From DATBLE01 sp046734335 (GTDB lineage: Bacteria; Actinomycetota; Thermoleophilia; Gaiellales; Gaiellaceae): a stretch of 64,000 nt of DNA. The notes below the pieces were generated by a model. The model had not been told where the DNA came from. It did no database searches and saw nothing but the letters and a program-made list of their open reading frames with translations. The stretch covers positions 16,617-80,616 of the forward strand of contig JBKPRA010000019.1 in NCBI GenBank assembly GCA_046734335.1. The letters are read 5' to 3'. The position numbers and the translations under genes were made by a program. How positions within the stretch are numbered: the stretch's first letter is position 1; every line of letters begins with the position of its first letter. This document shows positions 57,678 through 64,000 of the stretch, piece by piece.

Positions 57678-59050
57678 TGGCGACTGCAGCGGAACGATTC
57701 GCGTCCTTCGCGCTCGAGCTGGAGCTCGACGCCGTGCCCGAGGAGGTAGTCGAGGCCGCCAAGCTGCACGTGCTCGACGTGATCGGCTGTGGCCTCGCCG
57801 CCCACGGCCTCGGGATCGCCGGCGAGGGCAGGCAGGCCATGGCCGAACTCGGAGGCGAGCCGGATGCGTCCGTGATCGGGCTCGACCGGGGGCTGCCGGC
57901 TCCGAATGCCGCGTTCGCCAACGCGATGCTCTGCCACGGCCTCGACTTCGACGACACGCACTCCGACTCGGTCTCGCACGTGAGCACGGTCGTCGTCCCG
58001 GCGGCGGCGGCCCTCGCCGAGGCGCGAGGTGCGACCGGGCGCGAGCTGCTGACGGCGGTGATCGCGGGCAACGAGATCGTCACCCGGATCGGAATGGCCA
58101 CGCCCGGGGCGTTTCACGCACGCGGCTTCCACCCGACCGCGATCTGCGGCATCTTCGGGGCAACGGCGGCCGCGGCCCGCCTCAGCGGGCTCTCCGTCGG
58201 AGACACGGCGAGCGCGCTCGGCATCGCCGGCAGCATGGCGTCGGGCCTGTTCGCGTACCTCGACGACGCGACCGCGACGAAGCCGATCCACCCCGCCTGG
58301 GCGGCGCACGGCGCGCTCGTGGCTACGCGCCTTGCCTCGCTGGGCGCCGAGGGTCCTCCGGGCGTGCTCGAGGGACGCTTCGGGCTGTACCACGCCTTCG
58401 TCGACACCCGCATCGACCTCCAGCCGCAACTCGCCGACCTCGGCGAGCGCTGGGAGACGCCCAGGATCGCGTTCAAGGCCTTCCCCGCCTGCCACTTCAT
58501 CCACGGCTCGCTCGGGGCAACGGCATCGCTGGTCGGCTCGGTCGACCCGGACGAGGTCGAGGACATCCTCGTGACGGTCCCGGAAGCAGGCGTGTCGCTC
58601 GTGCTCGAGCCGGCGGACGCGAAGGTCGCGCCGCGCACCGACTACGAGGGCAAGTTCTCGCTCCAGTACTCGACCGCGGCGATGCTTGTCCACGGCCGCG
58701 TCGGCCTGGCCACATACACCCCGGAAGCGCTTGCCGACGAGCAGGTGCTCGGCCTCGCCCGGAAGGTGCGCTACGAGATCAAGGAGTACGCCTCCTATCC
58801 GGCCGCGTTCCCGGGCGGGGTGCGGATCGTGATGCGCGACGGGGAGACGCTCGCCGCTGACCTCCCGCATCAGCTGGGCGCGCCCGAGAACCCGATGACC
58901 GCCGAGCAGGTGCAAGAGAAGTTCCGGGAGAACGTGGCGCTCTCGGGTGGGTCGTTCGAGGCGCTCGAGGAAGCCGTGCTCGACCTCGAGCACCGCGACG
59001 ACCTGCACGCCGTCCTGTCCCGGCTCGGCGGCCACATGGTCCCGGCGTGA
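57677..59050 (+). CDS. MmgE/PrpD-family protein
   Basis: A 457-residue MmgE/PrpD protein, the family of 2-methylcitrate dehydratase, cis-aconitate decarboxylase and iminodisuccinate epimerase. HGLDFDDTHSDSVSHVSTVVVPAAAA, GFHPTAICGIFGATAAAARL and AFKAFPACHFIHGSL are characteristic. ATG 57677 overlaps the MaoC stop (TGATG). An earlier in-frame ATG at 57665 is possible. With a citramalyl-CoA-lyase-like gene beside it, a branched or unsaturated di- or tricarboxylate is a likely substrate. Confidence 0.9.
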   Translation: MATAAERFASFALELELDAVPEEVVEAAKLHVLDVIGCGLAAHGLGIAGEGRQAMAELGGEPDASVIGLDRGLPAPNAAFANAMLCHGLDFDDTHSDSVSHVSTVVVPAAAALAEARGATGRELLTAVIAGNEIVTRIGMATPGAFHARGFHPTAICGIFGATAAAARLSGLSVGDTASALGIAGSMASGLFAYLDDATATKPIHPAWAAHGALVATRLASLGAEGPPGVLEGRFGLYHAFVDTRIDLQPQLADLGERWETPRIAFKAFPACHFIHGSLGATASLVGSVDPDEVEDILVTVPEAGVSLVLEPADAKVAPRTDYEGKFSLQYSTAAMLVHGRVGLATYTPEALADEQVLGLARKVRYEIKEYASYPAAFPGGVRIVMRDGETLAADLPHQLGAPENPMTAEQVQEKFRENVALSGGSFEALEEAVLDLEHRDDLHAVLSRLGGHMVPA

Positions 59051-60219
59051 CCACCGCGGAGGCGCGGGAAGAGATCGTCGCCGCCGTCCGCGAGTGGGTC
59101 GAGCACGAGGTCTACCCCGTCGCCTCGGACTACGAGCACGCAGACGAGTACCCCGAGCCGCTGGTCGAGGACATGAAGCGGATGGGCCTTTTCGGCGTGA
59201 CCATCCCGGAGGAGTACGGCGGCCTCGGGCTCGACCTGCTCACGTACGTGCTGATCCAGGTCGAGCTCTCGCGCGGCTGGATGTCGCTGTCGGGCGTCCT
59301 GAACACCCACTTCATCTCGGCGTGGATGATCCGGACGTACGGCACCGACGAGCAGCGGGAGCGCCTCCTGCCGCGGATGGCGACCGGCGAGGTGCGCTTC
59401 GCCTACTCGATGACCGAGCCGCACGCCGGCTCGGACGTCCAGGCGATCCGCACTCGCGCCGTTCGCGACGGTGACGGGTATTCGATCACCGGCCAGAAGA
59501 TGTGGGCGACGAACGCGCTCCGCGCGGGCGCGATCATGCTGCTCGCGGTCACCGACCCGAACGCGGAGCCCAGGCATCGGGGGATGACGGCGTTCATCGT
59601 CGAGAAGGAGCCGGAGGTCGAGGAGCTCCCCGGCCTCCGCATCCCCGGTACGCTGCGCAAGCTCGGCTATAAGGGCGTCGAGACGACCGAGCTGGTGTTC
59701 GACGGATTCCGCGTGCCGGCACACAGCGTGCTCGGCGGCGCCGACGGCGTGAACCAGGGGTTCGCGTATTTCATGGGCGGGATCGAGCTCGGGCGCGTCA
59801 ACATCGCCGCCCGAGCAGTCGGCATCGCCACGCGGGCCTTCGAGGAGGCGATCGCCTACGCCCAGCAGCGTGAGACGTTCGGCAAGCCGATCGCACAGCA
59901 CCAGGCCGTCCAGCTGAAGCTGGCGCAGATGGCGACGAAGATCGAGGCGGCCAGGCTCCTGACCATGCAGGCGGCCGAGAAGAAGAACGCGGGCGAGCGC
60001 GCAGACCTCGAGGCCGGGATGGCGAAGCTGTTCGCGACCGAGACCGCCGAGGAGGTGGCGCTGGAGGCGATGCGGATCCACGGCGGCGCCGGCTACTCCC
60101 AGGAGCTGGTCGTCGAGCGGATCTATCGCGACGCGCCCGTGCTGATCCTCGGCGAGGGGTCGAACGAGATCCAGCAGCTTGTGATCGCCCGCCGGCTGCT
60201 GGAGCGCCACGGCGTCTGA
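59047..60219 (+). CDS. Acyl-CoA dehydrogenase, copy 1
   Basis: A 390-residue flavoprotein. FGVTIPEEYGGLGLDLL, FAYSMTEPHAGSDVQAIRT, GQKMWATNALRAGAIMLLAV, FGKPIAQHQAVQLKLAQMA and IRIHGG-like MRIHGGAGYSQE are typical. The probable catalytic Glu is in LILGEGSNEIQQLV. It oxidises an acyl-CoA to the 2-enoyl-CoA for the MaoC hydratase, passing electrons to ETF. GTG 59047 overlaps the PrpD-like stop by 4 bp. Confidence 0.92.
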   Translation: MTTAEAREEIVAAVREWVEHEVYPVASDYEHADEYPEPLVEDMKRMGLFGVTIPEEYGGLGLDLLTYVLIQVELSRGWMSLSGVLNTHFISAWMIRTYGTDEQRERLLPRMATGEVRFAYSMTEPHAGSDVQAIRTRAVRDGDGYSITGQKMWATNALRAGAIMLLAVTDPNAEPRHRGMTAFIVEKEPEVEELPGLRIPGTLRKLGYKGVETTELVFDGFRVPAHSVLGGADGVNQGFAYFMGGIELGRVNIAARAVGIATRAFEEAIAYAQQRETFGKPIAQHQAVQLKLAQMATKIEAARLLTMQAAEKKNAGERADLEAGMAKLFATETAEEVALEAMRIHGGAGYSQELVVERIYRDAPVLILGEGSNEIQQLVIARRLLERHGV

Positions 60220-61382
60220 TGGACTTCTCGTCGCCGCCGGAGCTGGACGAGATCCGCGCCGCCGTGCGCGAACTGTGCGCAGGCTTCCCGGGGGAGTACT
60301 GGCGCGGGCTCGAGCCGGATCGCTACCCCGAGGAGTTCGTGGCCGCGCTGACCGAGCAGGGCTGGCTTGCCGCCCTGATCCCGGAGGAGTACGGCGGCGC
60401 GGGGCTCTCGCTGACGGCGGCGAGCGTGATCCTCGAGGAGATCAACGCGGCGGGCTGCAACTCGGGCGCCTGCCACGCGCAGATGTACGTGATGGGCACG
60501 ATCCTCCGCCACGGCTCCGACGCCCAGAAGCAGCAGTATCTGCCGCAGATCGCCTCCGGTGAGCTGCGCCTCCAGGCTTTCGGCGTCACCGAGCCGACGG
60601 TCGGCTCCGACACGACCAGCATCCAGACGACGGCCGAGCGCGTGGACGGCGGCTACGTCGTCCGTGGCCAGAAGATCTGGACGTCGCGCGCGCTCCATTC
60701 CGACCTGATGCTGCTGCTCGCGCGGACGACCCCCGCCGACCGGGTCGAGAAGCGAACGGAGGGCCTGTCGACCTTCGTCGTCGACATGCGGAAGGCGGTC
60801 GAGGCGGGGACGATGACGATCCGCCCGATCAGAACGCTGATGAACCACGCGACCACCGAGATCTTCCTCGACGGAGTCGAGCTGCCGGCCGACGCCCTGG
60901 TCGGCGAGGAGGGGAAGGGCTTCCGACACATCCTCGACGGGATGAACGCCGAGCGGGTGCTGATCGCGGCCGAGTGCATCGGCGACGGTCACTGGTTCGT
61001 CGACAAGGCATCCCGCTACGCGTCGGAGCGGATCGTCTTCGGCCGGCCGATCGGGCAGAACCAGGGCGTCCAGTTCCCGATCGCGCGGGCGTGGGCCTCG
61101 GTCGAGGCTGCCGACCTGATGCGCTACAAGGCCGCCTGGCTCTTCGACCAAGGCCTGCCGTGCGGACCGGAGGCGAACACGGCGAAGCTACTCGCTTCGG
61201 AGGCGTCCTGGGCGGCGGCCAACGCATGTCTTGACACGCACGGGGGCTTCGGCTTCGCAGAGGAGTACGACGTCGAGCGGAAGTTCCGCGAGACGCGCCT
61301 CTACACAGTGGCGCCGGTCTCGAACAACCTCGTGCTCGCCTTCATCGGCCAGAACGTGCTCGAGATGCCGCGCTCGTACTAG
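60219..61382 (+). CDS. Acyl-CoA dehydrogenase, copy 2
   Basis: A 387-residue flavoprotein. LAALIPEEYGGAGLSLTAASVIL, QAFGVTEPTVGSDTTSIQTT, GQKIWTSRALHSDLMLLLAR and FGRPIGQNQGVQFPIARAWA fit the family. The region that normally carries the C-terminal catalytic Glu reads YTVAPVSNNLVLAFIGQNVL without it. The base may lie elsewhere, as in the isovaleryl-CoA dehydrogenase type. The start shares a base with the previous stop, and the stop CTAG is shared with the convergent CobW gene. Confidence 0.9.
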   Translation: MDFSSPPELDEIRAAVRELCAGFPGEYWRGLEPDRYPEEFVAALTEQGWLAALIPEEYGGAGLSLTAASVILEEINAAGCNSGACHAQMYVMGTILRHGSDAQKQQYLPQIASGELRLQAFGVTEPTVGSDTTSIQTTAERVDGGYVVRGQKIWTSRALHSDLMLLLARTTPADRVEKRTEGLSTFVVDMRKAVEAGTMTIRPIRTLMNHATTEIFLDGVELPADALVGEEGKGFRHILDGMNAERVLIAAECIGDGHWFVDKASRYASERIVFGRPIGQNQGVQFPIARAWASVEAADLMRYKAAWLFDQGLPCGPEANTAKLLASEASWAAANACLDTHGGFGFAEEYDVERKFRETRLYTVAPVSNNLVLAFIGQNVLEMPRSY

Positions 61383-62311
61383 GCGGCGGCTCGGCTGAAC
61401 GCCCGAAGCGAGCGCTCGAGCTCGTCACGGGTGAAGCCACGTCCGATGAAGACGATCCGTGACCGGCGGTCGTCGTCCGGCCAGGCGGGCAGGTGCTCGG
61501 GTGGATGGACGACGTGCTGCACGCCGTTGATCAGCAGCGGCCCCGCGGCGCCGACGTTCAGCAGCCCCTTGACCCGGAGGACGTCCGTGCCCCGGGCCTG
61601 GAGCAGCATCGTCAGCCAGATCCCGAACGCGGTCCAGTCGATCGGCTCGCCGAGCGTCAGGCAGAGCGCGCGGACGTCGCCTTCGTGGGCCGGTGCGTCG
61701 TCGTAGACGAAGTCGTGGGGGTCGCGTTCCGGTCCGGCGAAGAGCTCGTCCGGCGAGAGGTCTCCGAGCACCGCTTCAAGGAGGTCGGCGCCCGGGTTCA
61801 GGCGCCGCAGCTCGGCGGAGAGGCCGGTCGCATCCTGGAGGTCCGACTTGGTCACTACCAGCCGGTCGGCGACGGCTGCCTGCTTCAGCGACTCCTCGCC
61901 GCGCAATCCGTGTTGGGCGTCCACCGTCGTGATCACCCGCTCCAGCTCGAAGTGATGTCTGACCACGGGATCGGCCAGCAGTGTGTAGAGGATCGGCGTC
62001 GGGTCGGCGAGGCCGGTCGTCTCGACCACGACGCGTCCGAACGAAGGGATCTCGCCGCGGTCGCGGCGCGAGAGCAGGTCGCGCAGCTCGTCGGCGAGGT
62101 CTCCTCGCAGCGTGCAGCAGACGCAGCCGTTGCCGAGCACGACGGTGCGCTCGTCCACGCGCCGGAGCAGGTGGTGGTCGATCGCGACCTCGCCGAGCTC
62201 GTTGACGATCACCGCCGTCTCGCCCATCTCGGGGTGGGCAAGCAGCCGCGAGAGCAGCGTCGTCTTGCCGCTGCCGAGCGCGCCGGTCAGGAGAGCGACA
62301 CGCGTCTTCAC
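61379..62311 (-). CDS. CobW/COG0523-family metallochaperone GTPase
   Basis: A 310-residue G3E GTPase. VALLTGALGSGKTTLLSRLL is Walker A, VLGNGCVCCTLRGDLADELRD carries the CxCC metal-binding motif, VVVETTGLADPTPIL is switch/Walker B and LVVTKSDLQDA is the guanine-specificity site. A CobW-C domain follows (DVRALCLTLGEPIDWTAFGIWL). It inserts or stores Zn or another metal. GTG 62311 overlaps the stop of a 91-codon gene. Several enzymes here need zinc, including dihydropyrimidinase and the M20 hydrolases. Confidence 0.9.
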   Translation of the reverse strand: MKTRVALLTGALGSGKTTLLSRLLAHPEMGETAVIVNELGEVAIDHHLLRRVDERTVVLGNGCVCCTLRGDLADELRDLLSRRDRGEIPSFGRVVVETTGLADPTPILYTLLADPVVRHHFELERVITTVDAQHGLRGEESLKQAAVADRLVVTKSDLQDATGLSAELRRLNPGADLLEAVLGDLSPDELFAGPERDPHDFVYDDAPAHEGDVRALCLTLGEPIDWTAFGIWLTMLLQARGTDVLRVKGLLNVGAAGPLLINGVQHVVHPPEHLPAWPDDDRRSRIVFIGRGFTRDELERSLRAFSRAAA

Positions 62312-62583
62312 GCGAGCGCCGCCACCAGCTCGGGGTCGAGCGGGTCGAGCGCGCGCCCGCAGAGTCGCTCGGCCTCGACCCACACGGCACCGAGGTCGTC
62401 GACCACTGCAGCGCGGCCCTTGCCGTCGCGCAGCACCCACACGCGACCGCTCCAGTCGTCGAGCTTCAGCCCGTACACGGCGAGCACCCGGTTGAGCAGC
62501 CGCCCGCGAAACACCCGCCCGCGGCGGCCGCCCTCCTGCTCCGCCCAGTGGTCGTTCAGCAGCACACCGCAGAGGACGCACAT
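62308..62583 (-). CDS. Small CxxC protein coupled to the CobW GTPase
   Basis: A 91-residue protein starting MCVLCGVLLNDHWAEQEGG, with a CxxC and nearby His that could bind a metal. RLLNRVLAVYGLKLDDWSGR and RVWVLRDGKGRAAVVDDLGA suggest a compact alpha-beta fold. It overlaps the CobW gene by 4 bp. I recognise it only as the kind of small protein found beside COG0523 GTPases, possibly its metal-delivery partner. Confidence 0.72.
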   Translation of the reverse strand: MCVLCGVLLNDHWAEQEGGRRGRVFRGRLLNRVLAVYGLKLDDWSGRVWVLRDGKGRAAVVDDLGAVWVEAERLCGRALDPLDPELVAALA

Positions 62584-62619
62584 GGCGTCCGTTCTACCAC
62601 TGGTCTAGTAGGTTCGGCA

Positions 62620-62629
62620 TTGCATACAA
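62620..62629. promoter_or_regulatory. Candidate operator TTGCATACAA
   Basis: One base from the perfect palindrome TTGTATACAA upstream of hydA. It lies 19 bp before the deacetylase ATG and overlaps the region where its promoter should be. Confidence 0.4.
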
Positions 62630-62648
62630 GCGTCACGGGAGGAGAGCG

Positions 62649-63530
62649 ATGGCGAAAGAGATCTTCTGCGTGATCGGCGTCGACGTAGACGCGGTCGCCG
62701 GCTGGCTGGGGTCGTACGGCGGCGAGGACTCGCCGGACGACATCTCGCGCGGCATCTTCGCCGGCGAGGTGGGAACGAGGCGCCTGCTGAAGATGTTCGA
62801 CAAGTACGACATGAAGACGACCTGGTTCATCCCCGGGCATTCGATCGAGACCTTCCCGGAGGAGACGAAGATGGTCGTCGACGCCGGCCACGAGGTCGGG
62901 ATGCACGGCTACTCGCACGAGAACCCGATCGCGATGACGCCGGAGCAGGAGGAGGCCGTGCTGGTCAAGTGCATCGGCCTGATCGAAGAGGTCTCCGGGC
63001 GCCGGCCGACCGGCTACGTGGCGCCGTGGTGGGAGTTCTCCAATGTCACCAACGAGCTCCTGCTCAAGCACGGGATCAAGTACGACCACAGCCTGATGCA
63101 CCGCGACTTCGTCCCGTACTACGTGCGGGTCGGCGACAGCTGGACGAAGATCGACTACTCGAAGAAGCCCGAGGAGTGGATGAAGCCGCTCGTCCGCGGC
63201 GAGGAGACCGACCTGGTCGAGATCCCGGCGAGCTGGTACCTCGACGACCTGCCGCCGATGATGTTCATCAAGGGCGCTCCGAACAGCCACGGCTTCGTCA
63301 ACCCGCGGCACCTCGAGGAGATCTGGCGCGACCAGTTCGACTACGTCTACCGCGAGGAGAACTACGCGGTCTTCGGAATGACGGTCCACCCGGACGTCGC
63401 CGGGAGGCCACAGGTGATCCTGATGCTCGAGCGGCTGATCGAGTACATCTCGAGCCACGACGGCGTCCGCTGGGCGACGATGGACGCGATCGCGGACGAC
63501 TTCATTCGCCGTTCGCCGCGGCAGGCCTGA
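62649..63530 (+). CDS. Polysaccharide-deacetylase-family amidohydrolase (PuuE relative)
   Basis: A 293-residue NodB-fold protein. FCVIGVDVDAVAGWLGSYGG carries the first metal-site Asp, GMHGYSHENPIAMTPEQEEA the HxxxH-like site, GRRPTGYVAPWWEFSNVTNEL the Arg/Pro motif, and FGMTVHPDVAGRPQVILML the last His. The layout is that of cytosolic peptidoglycan-deacetylase-like amidohydrolases acting on small molecules. GGAGGAGAG lies 5 nt before ATG 62649. It may open another ureide or amide. Confidence 0.88.
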   Translation: MAKEIFCVIGVDVDAVAGWLGSYGGEDSPDDISRGIFAGEVGTRRLLKMFDKYDMKTTWFIPGHSIETFPEETKMVVDAGHEVGMHGYSHENPIAMTPEQEEAVLVKCIGLIEEVSGRRPTGYVAPWWEFSNVTNELLLKHGIKYDHSLMHRDFVPYYVRVGDSWTKIDYSKKPEEWMKPLVRGEETDLVEIPASWYLDDLPPMMFIKGAPNSHGFVNPRHLEEIWRDQFDYVYREENYAVFGMTVHPDVAGRPQVILMLERLIEYISSHDGVRWATMDAIADDFIRRSPRQA

Positions 63531-63542
63531 CGGCCTGCCGCG
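63517..63542 (+). terminator. Hairpin across the deacetylase stop codon
   Basis: Perfect 11-base arms CGCGGCAGGCC (63517-63527) and GGCCTGCCGCG (63532-63542) with the TGA stop in the loop. Its AGGCC-N4-GGCCT centre resembles the hairpin at 39145-39170. No T-tract. Confidence 0.5.
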
Positions 63543-63635
63543 AAGCTCGCTCGGGCATTCGCCGCCGCGACCGACATGGCGGGGACGGCAACGACGGCTG
63601 CGGAGGTGCGAGAGAGCTTCGGGGAAGGGGGCACA

Positions 63636-63662
63636 CGGGGAAACCGGCCGTTTCCCCGTGCT
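63636..63662. repeat. Palindromic element with GGGGAAAC/GTTTCCCC arms
   Basis: Arms CACGGGGAAAC and GTTTCCCCGTG around CGGCC, preceded by GAAGGGGG. It matches the element at 39234-39262. It ends next to the stop of the convergent permease gene, consistent with a bidirectional terminator. The preceding 63543-63635 holds nothing else recognisable. Confidence 0.55.
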
Positions 63663-63663
63663 G

Positions 63664-64000
63664 CTAGCCCTCGACGACCTGCTCTGCGGCCTCGGCGTCG
63701 ATCCCGCCGCCGAGGCCCAGTTCCTCCTCGACGCTCTGCACCGGCGCGCGCCGGAACCGGGAACGGATCGTGAGCACGACCAGGAACGTGACGATCACCG
63801 CCAGCGAGACGAACGTCGTCGCCGTGCCGAGGGCGTAGAGATCGGGCCGGAGGGCGGCAGCCTGGATCAGGCCGACGATCTCGAGCGGCAACGTCAGGTT
63901 GCCCACAACGAGCAGCGCCGTGCGATCGAAGTCGTTCCAGGTCAGCGTGAAGCCGAACAGGAACGCTCCGAAGATGCCGGTCCAGACGAGGGGCAGGGTC
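63664..64000 (-). CDS. Polyamine-type ABC transporter permease, C-terminal part
   Basis: The frame is open from 64000 and reads TLPLVWTGIFGAFLFGFTLTWNDFDRT. This resembles the AFxLSFDEF region that follows the EAA loop in PotC-like permeases. It continues with LPLEIVGLIQAAALRPDLYALGT, one last membrane segment (FVSLAVIVTFLVVLTI) and an acidic tail ending EEELGLGGGIDAEAAEQVVEG. The N-terminal part is outside the window. Another importer of the spermidine/putrescine class probably continues to the right. Confidence 0.8.
   Translation of the reverse strand, partial: TLPLVWTGIFGAFLFGFTLTWNDFDRTALLVVGNLTLPLEIVGLIQAAALRPDLYALGTATTFVSLAVIVTFLVVLTIRSRFRRAPVQSVEEELGLGGGIDAEAAEQVVEG

Noticed and set aside
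1..64000. CRISPR arrays, tRNA/rRNA genes, transposases, integrases and phage genes
   Set aside because: No spaced direct repeats, no tRNA T-loop/acceptor pattern, no DDE or recombinase motifs were seen on either strand by reading.

Overview
The window is about 64 kb of very high-GC, densely coded DNA. Short ATGA, GTGA and TGATG gene overlaps are common, GTG and TTG starts are frequent, and several convergent genes overlap at their 3' ends. Two LLM-class flavin oxidoreductases of the F420-dependent type, a SHOCT-domain membrane protein, an MMPL transporter, FCD-type GntR and LacI regulators, and many starts preceded at 6-8 nt by a TANNNT box all point to an actinobacterium. A soil Thermoleophilia (Gaiella/Solirubrobacter-like) chromosome is my best guess; this is inference from gene content and style. 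I saw no rRNA, tRNA, CRISPR array, transposase or phage gene.

Layout. 1-7.5 kb (minus): polyamine uptake and use, with two binding proteins, PotA, PotB, PotC, a gamma-aminobutyraldehyde dehydrogenase and the start of a second PotA-like ATPase. 7.5-11 kb: a small P-loop kinase, a membrane GGDEF/HD-GYP protein and an LLM oxidoreductase. 11-18 kb: a sugar locus. LacI and a ROK fructokinase-like kinase diverge from an ABC importer, an aldo/keto reductase and a second kinase, with tandem LacI-type operators between. 18-30.6 kb: an M20 N-carbamoyl/allantoate-type hydrolase, an MMPL transporter, a DadA-like oxidase, a ketopantoate reductase-GAF fusion, a formamidase-like enzyme, a second M20 hydrolase, a cyclase, a nitrilase-fold amidohydrolase and small proteins. 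30.6-33 kb: glutamate decarboxylase and a class II glutamine amidotransferase, each apparently carrying a one-base deletion near its 3' end. 33-39 kb: ornithine cyclodeaminase family protein, third M20 hydrolase, aconitase, EamA exporter and a tartrate/malate dehydrogenase-like enzyme. 39-45 kb: dihydropyrimidinase, isochorismatase-type hydrolase, amidase with a previously unlisted 54-residue partner, FmdB protein, hydantoin/Asp-Glu racemase, alpha/beta hydrolase and SnoaL-like protein. 46.5-56.2 kb (minus): alcohol dehydrogenase, HyuA, HyuB, GntR, LLM oxidoreductase, CoA transferase, RidA, GNAT and PuuE. 56.3-61.4 kb (plus): CoA-ester lyase, MaoC hydratase, MmgE/PrpD and two acyl-CoA dehydrogenases. 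61.4-64 kb: CobW GTPase with a small CxxC partner, a polysaccharide deacetylase and the end of an ABC permease.

How it fits together. Much of the window is dedicated to opening small nitrogenous rings and amides (hydantoins, dihydropyrimidines, lactams, ureides, formamides) and feeding the carbon through CoA thioesters. The most interesting unit is the divergent pair of operons meeting at 56.2-56.3 kb. Both promoters, and two more promoters at 43.7 and 45.0 kb, carry the same ATGTCWGACWT palindrome at the -10 box. This predicts a local regulon of roughly seventeen genes controlled by the FCD-type GntR encoded in the hyu operon. The gene set (ATP-dependent ring hydrolase, flavin oxidoreductase, CoA transferase, dehydrogenases, MaoC hydratase, citramalyl-CoA-lyase-like enzyme) predicts a ring-opening route ending in an itaconate/citramalate-like CoA pathway. 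I do not recognise its substrate.
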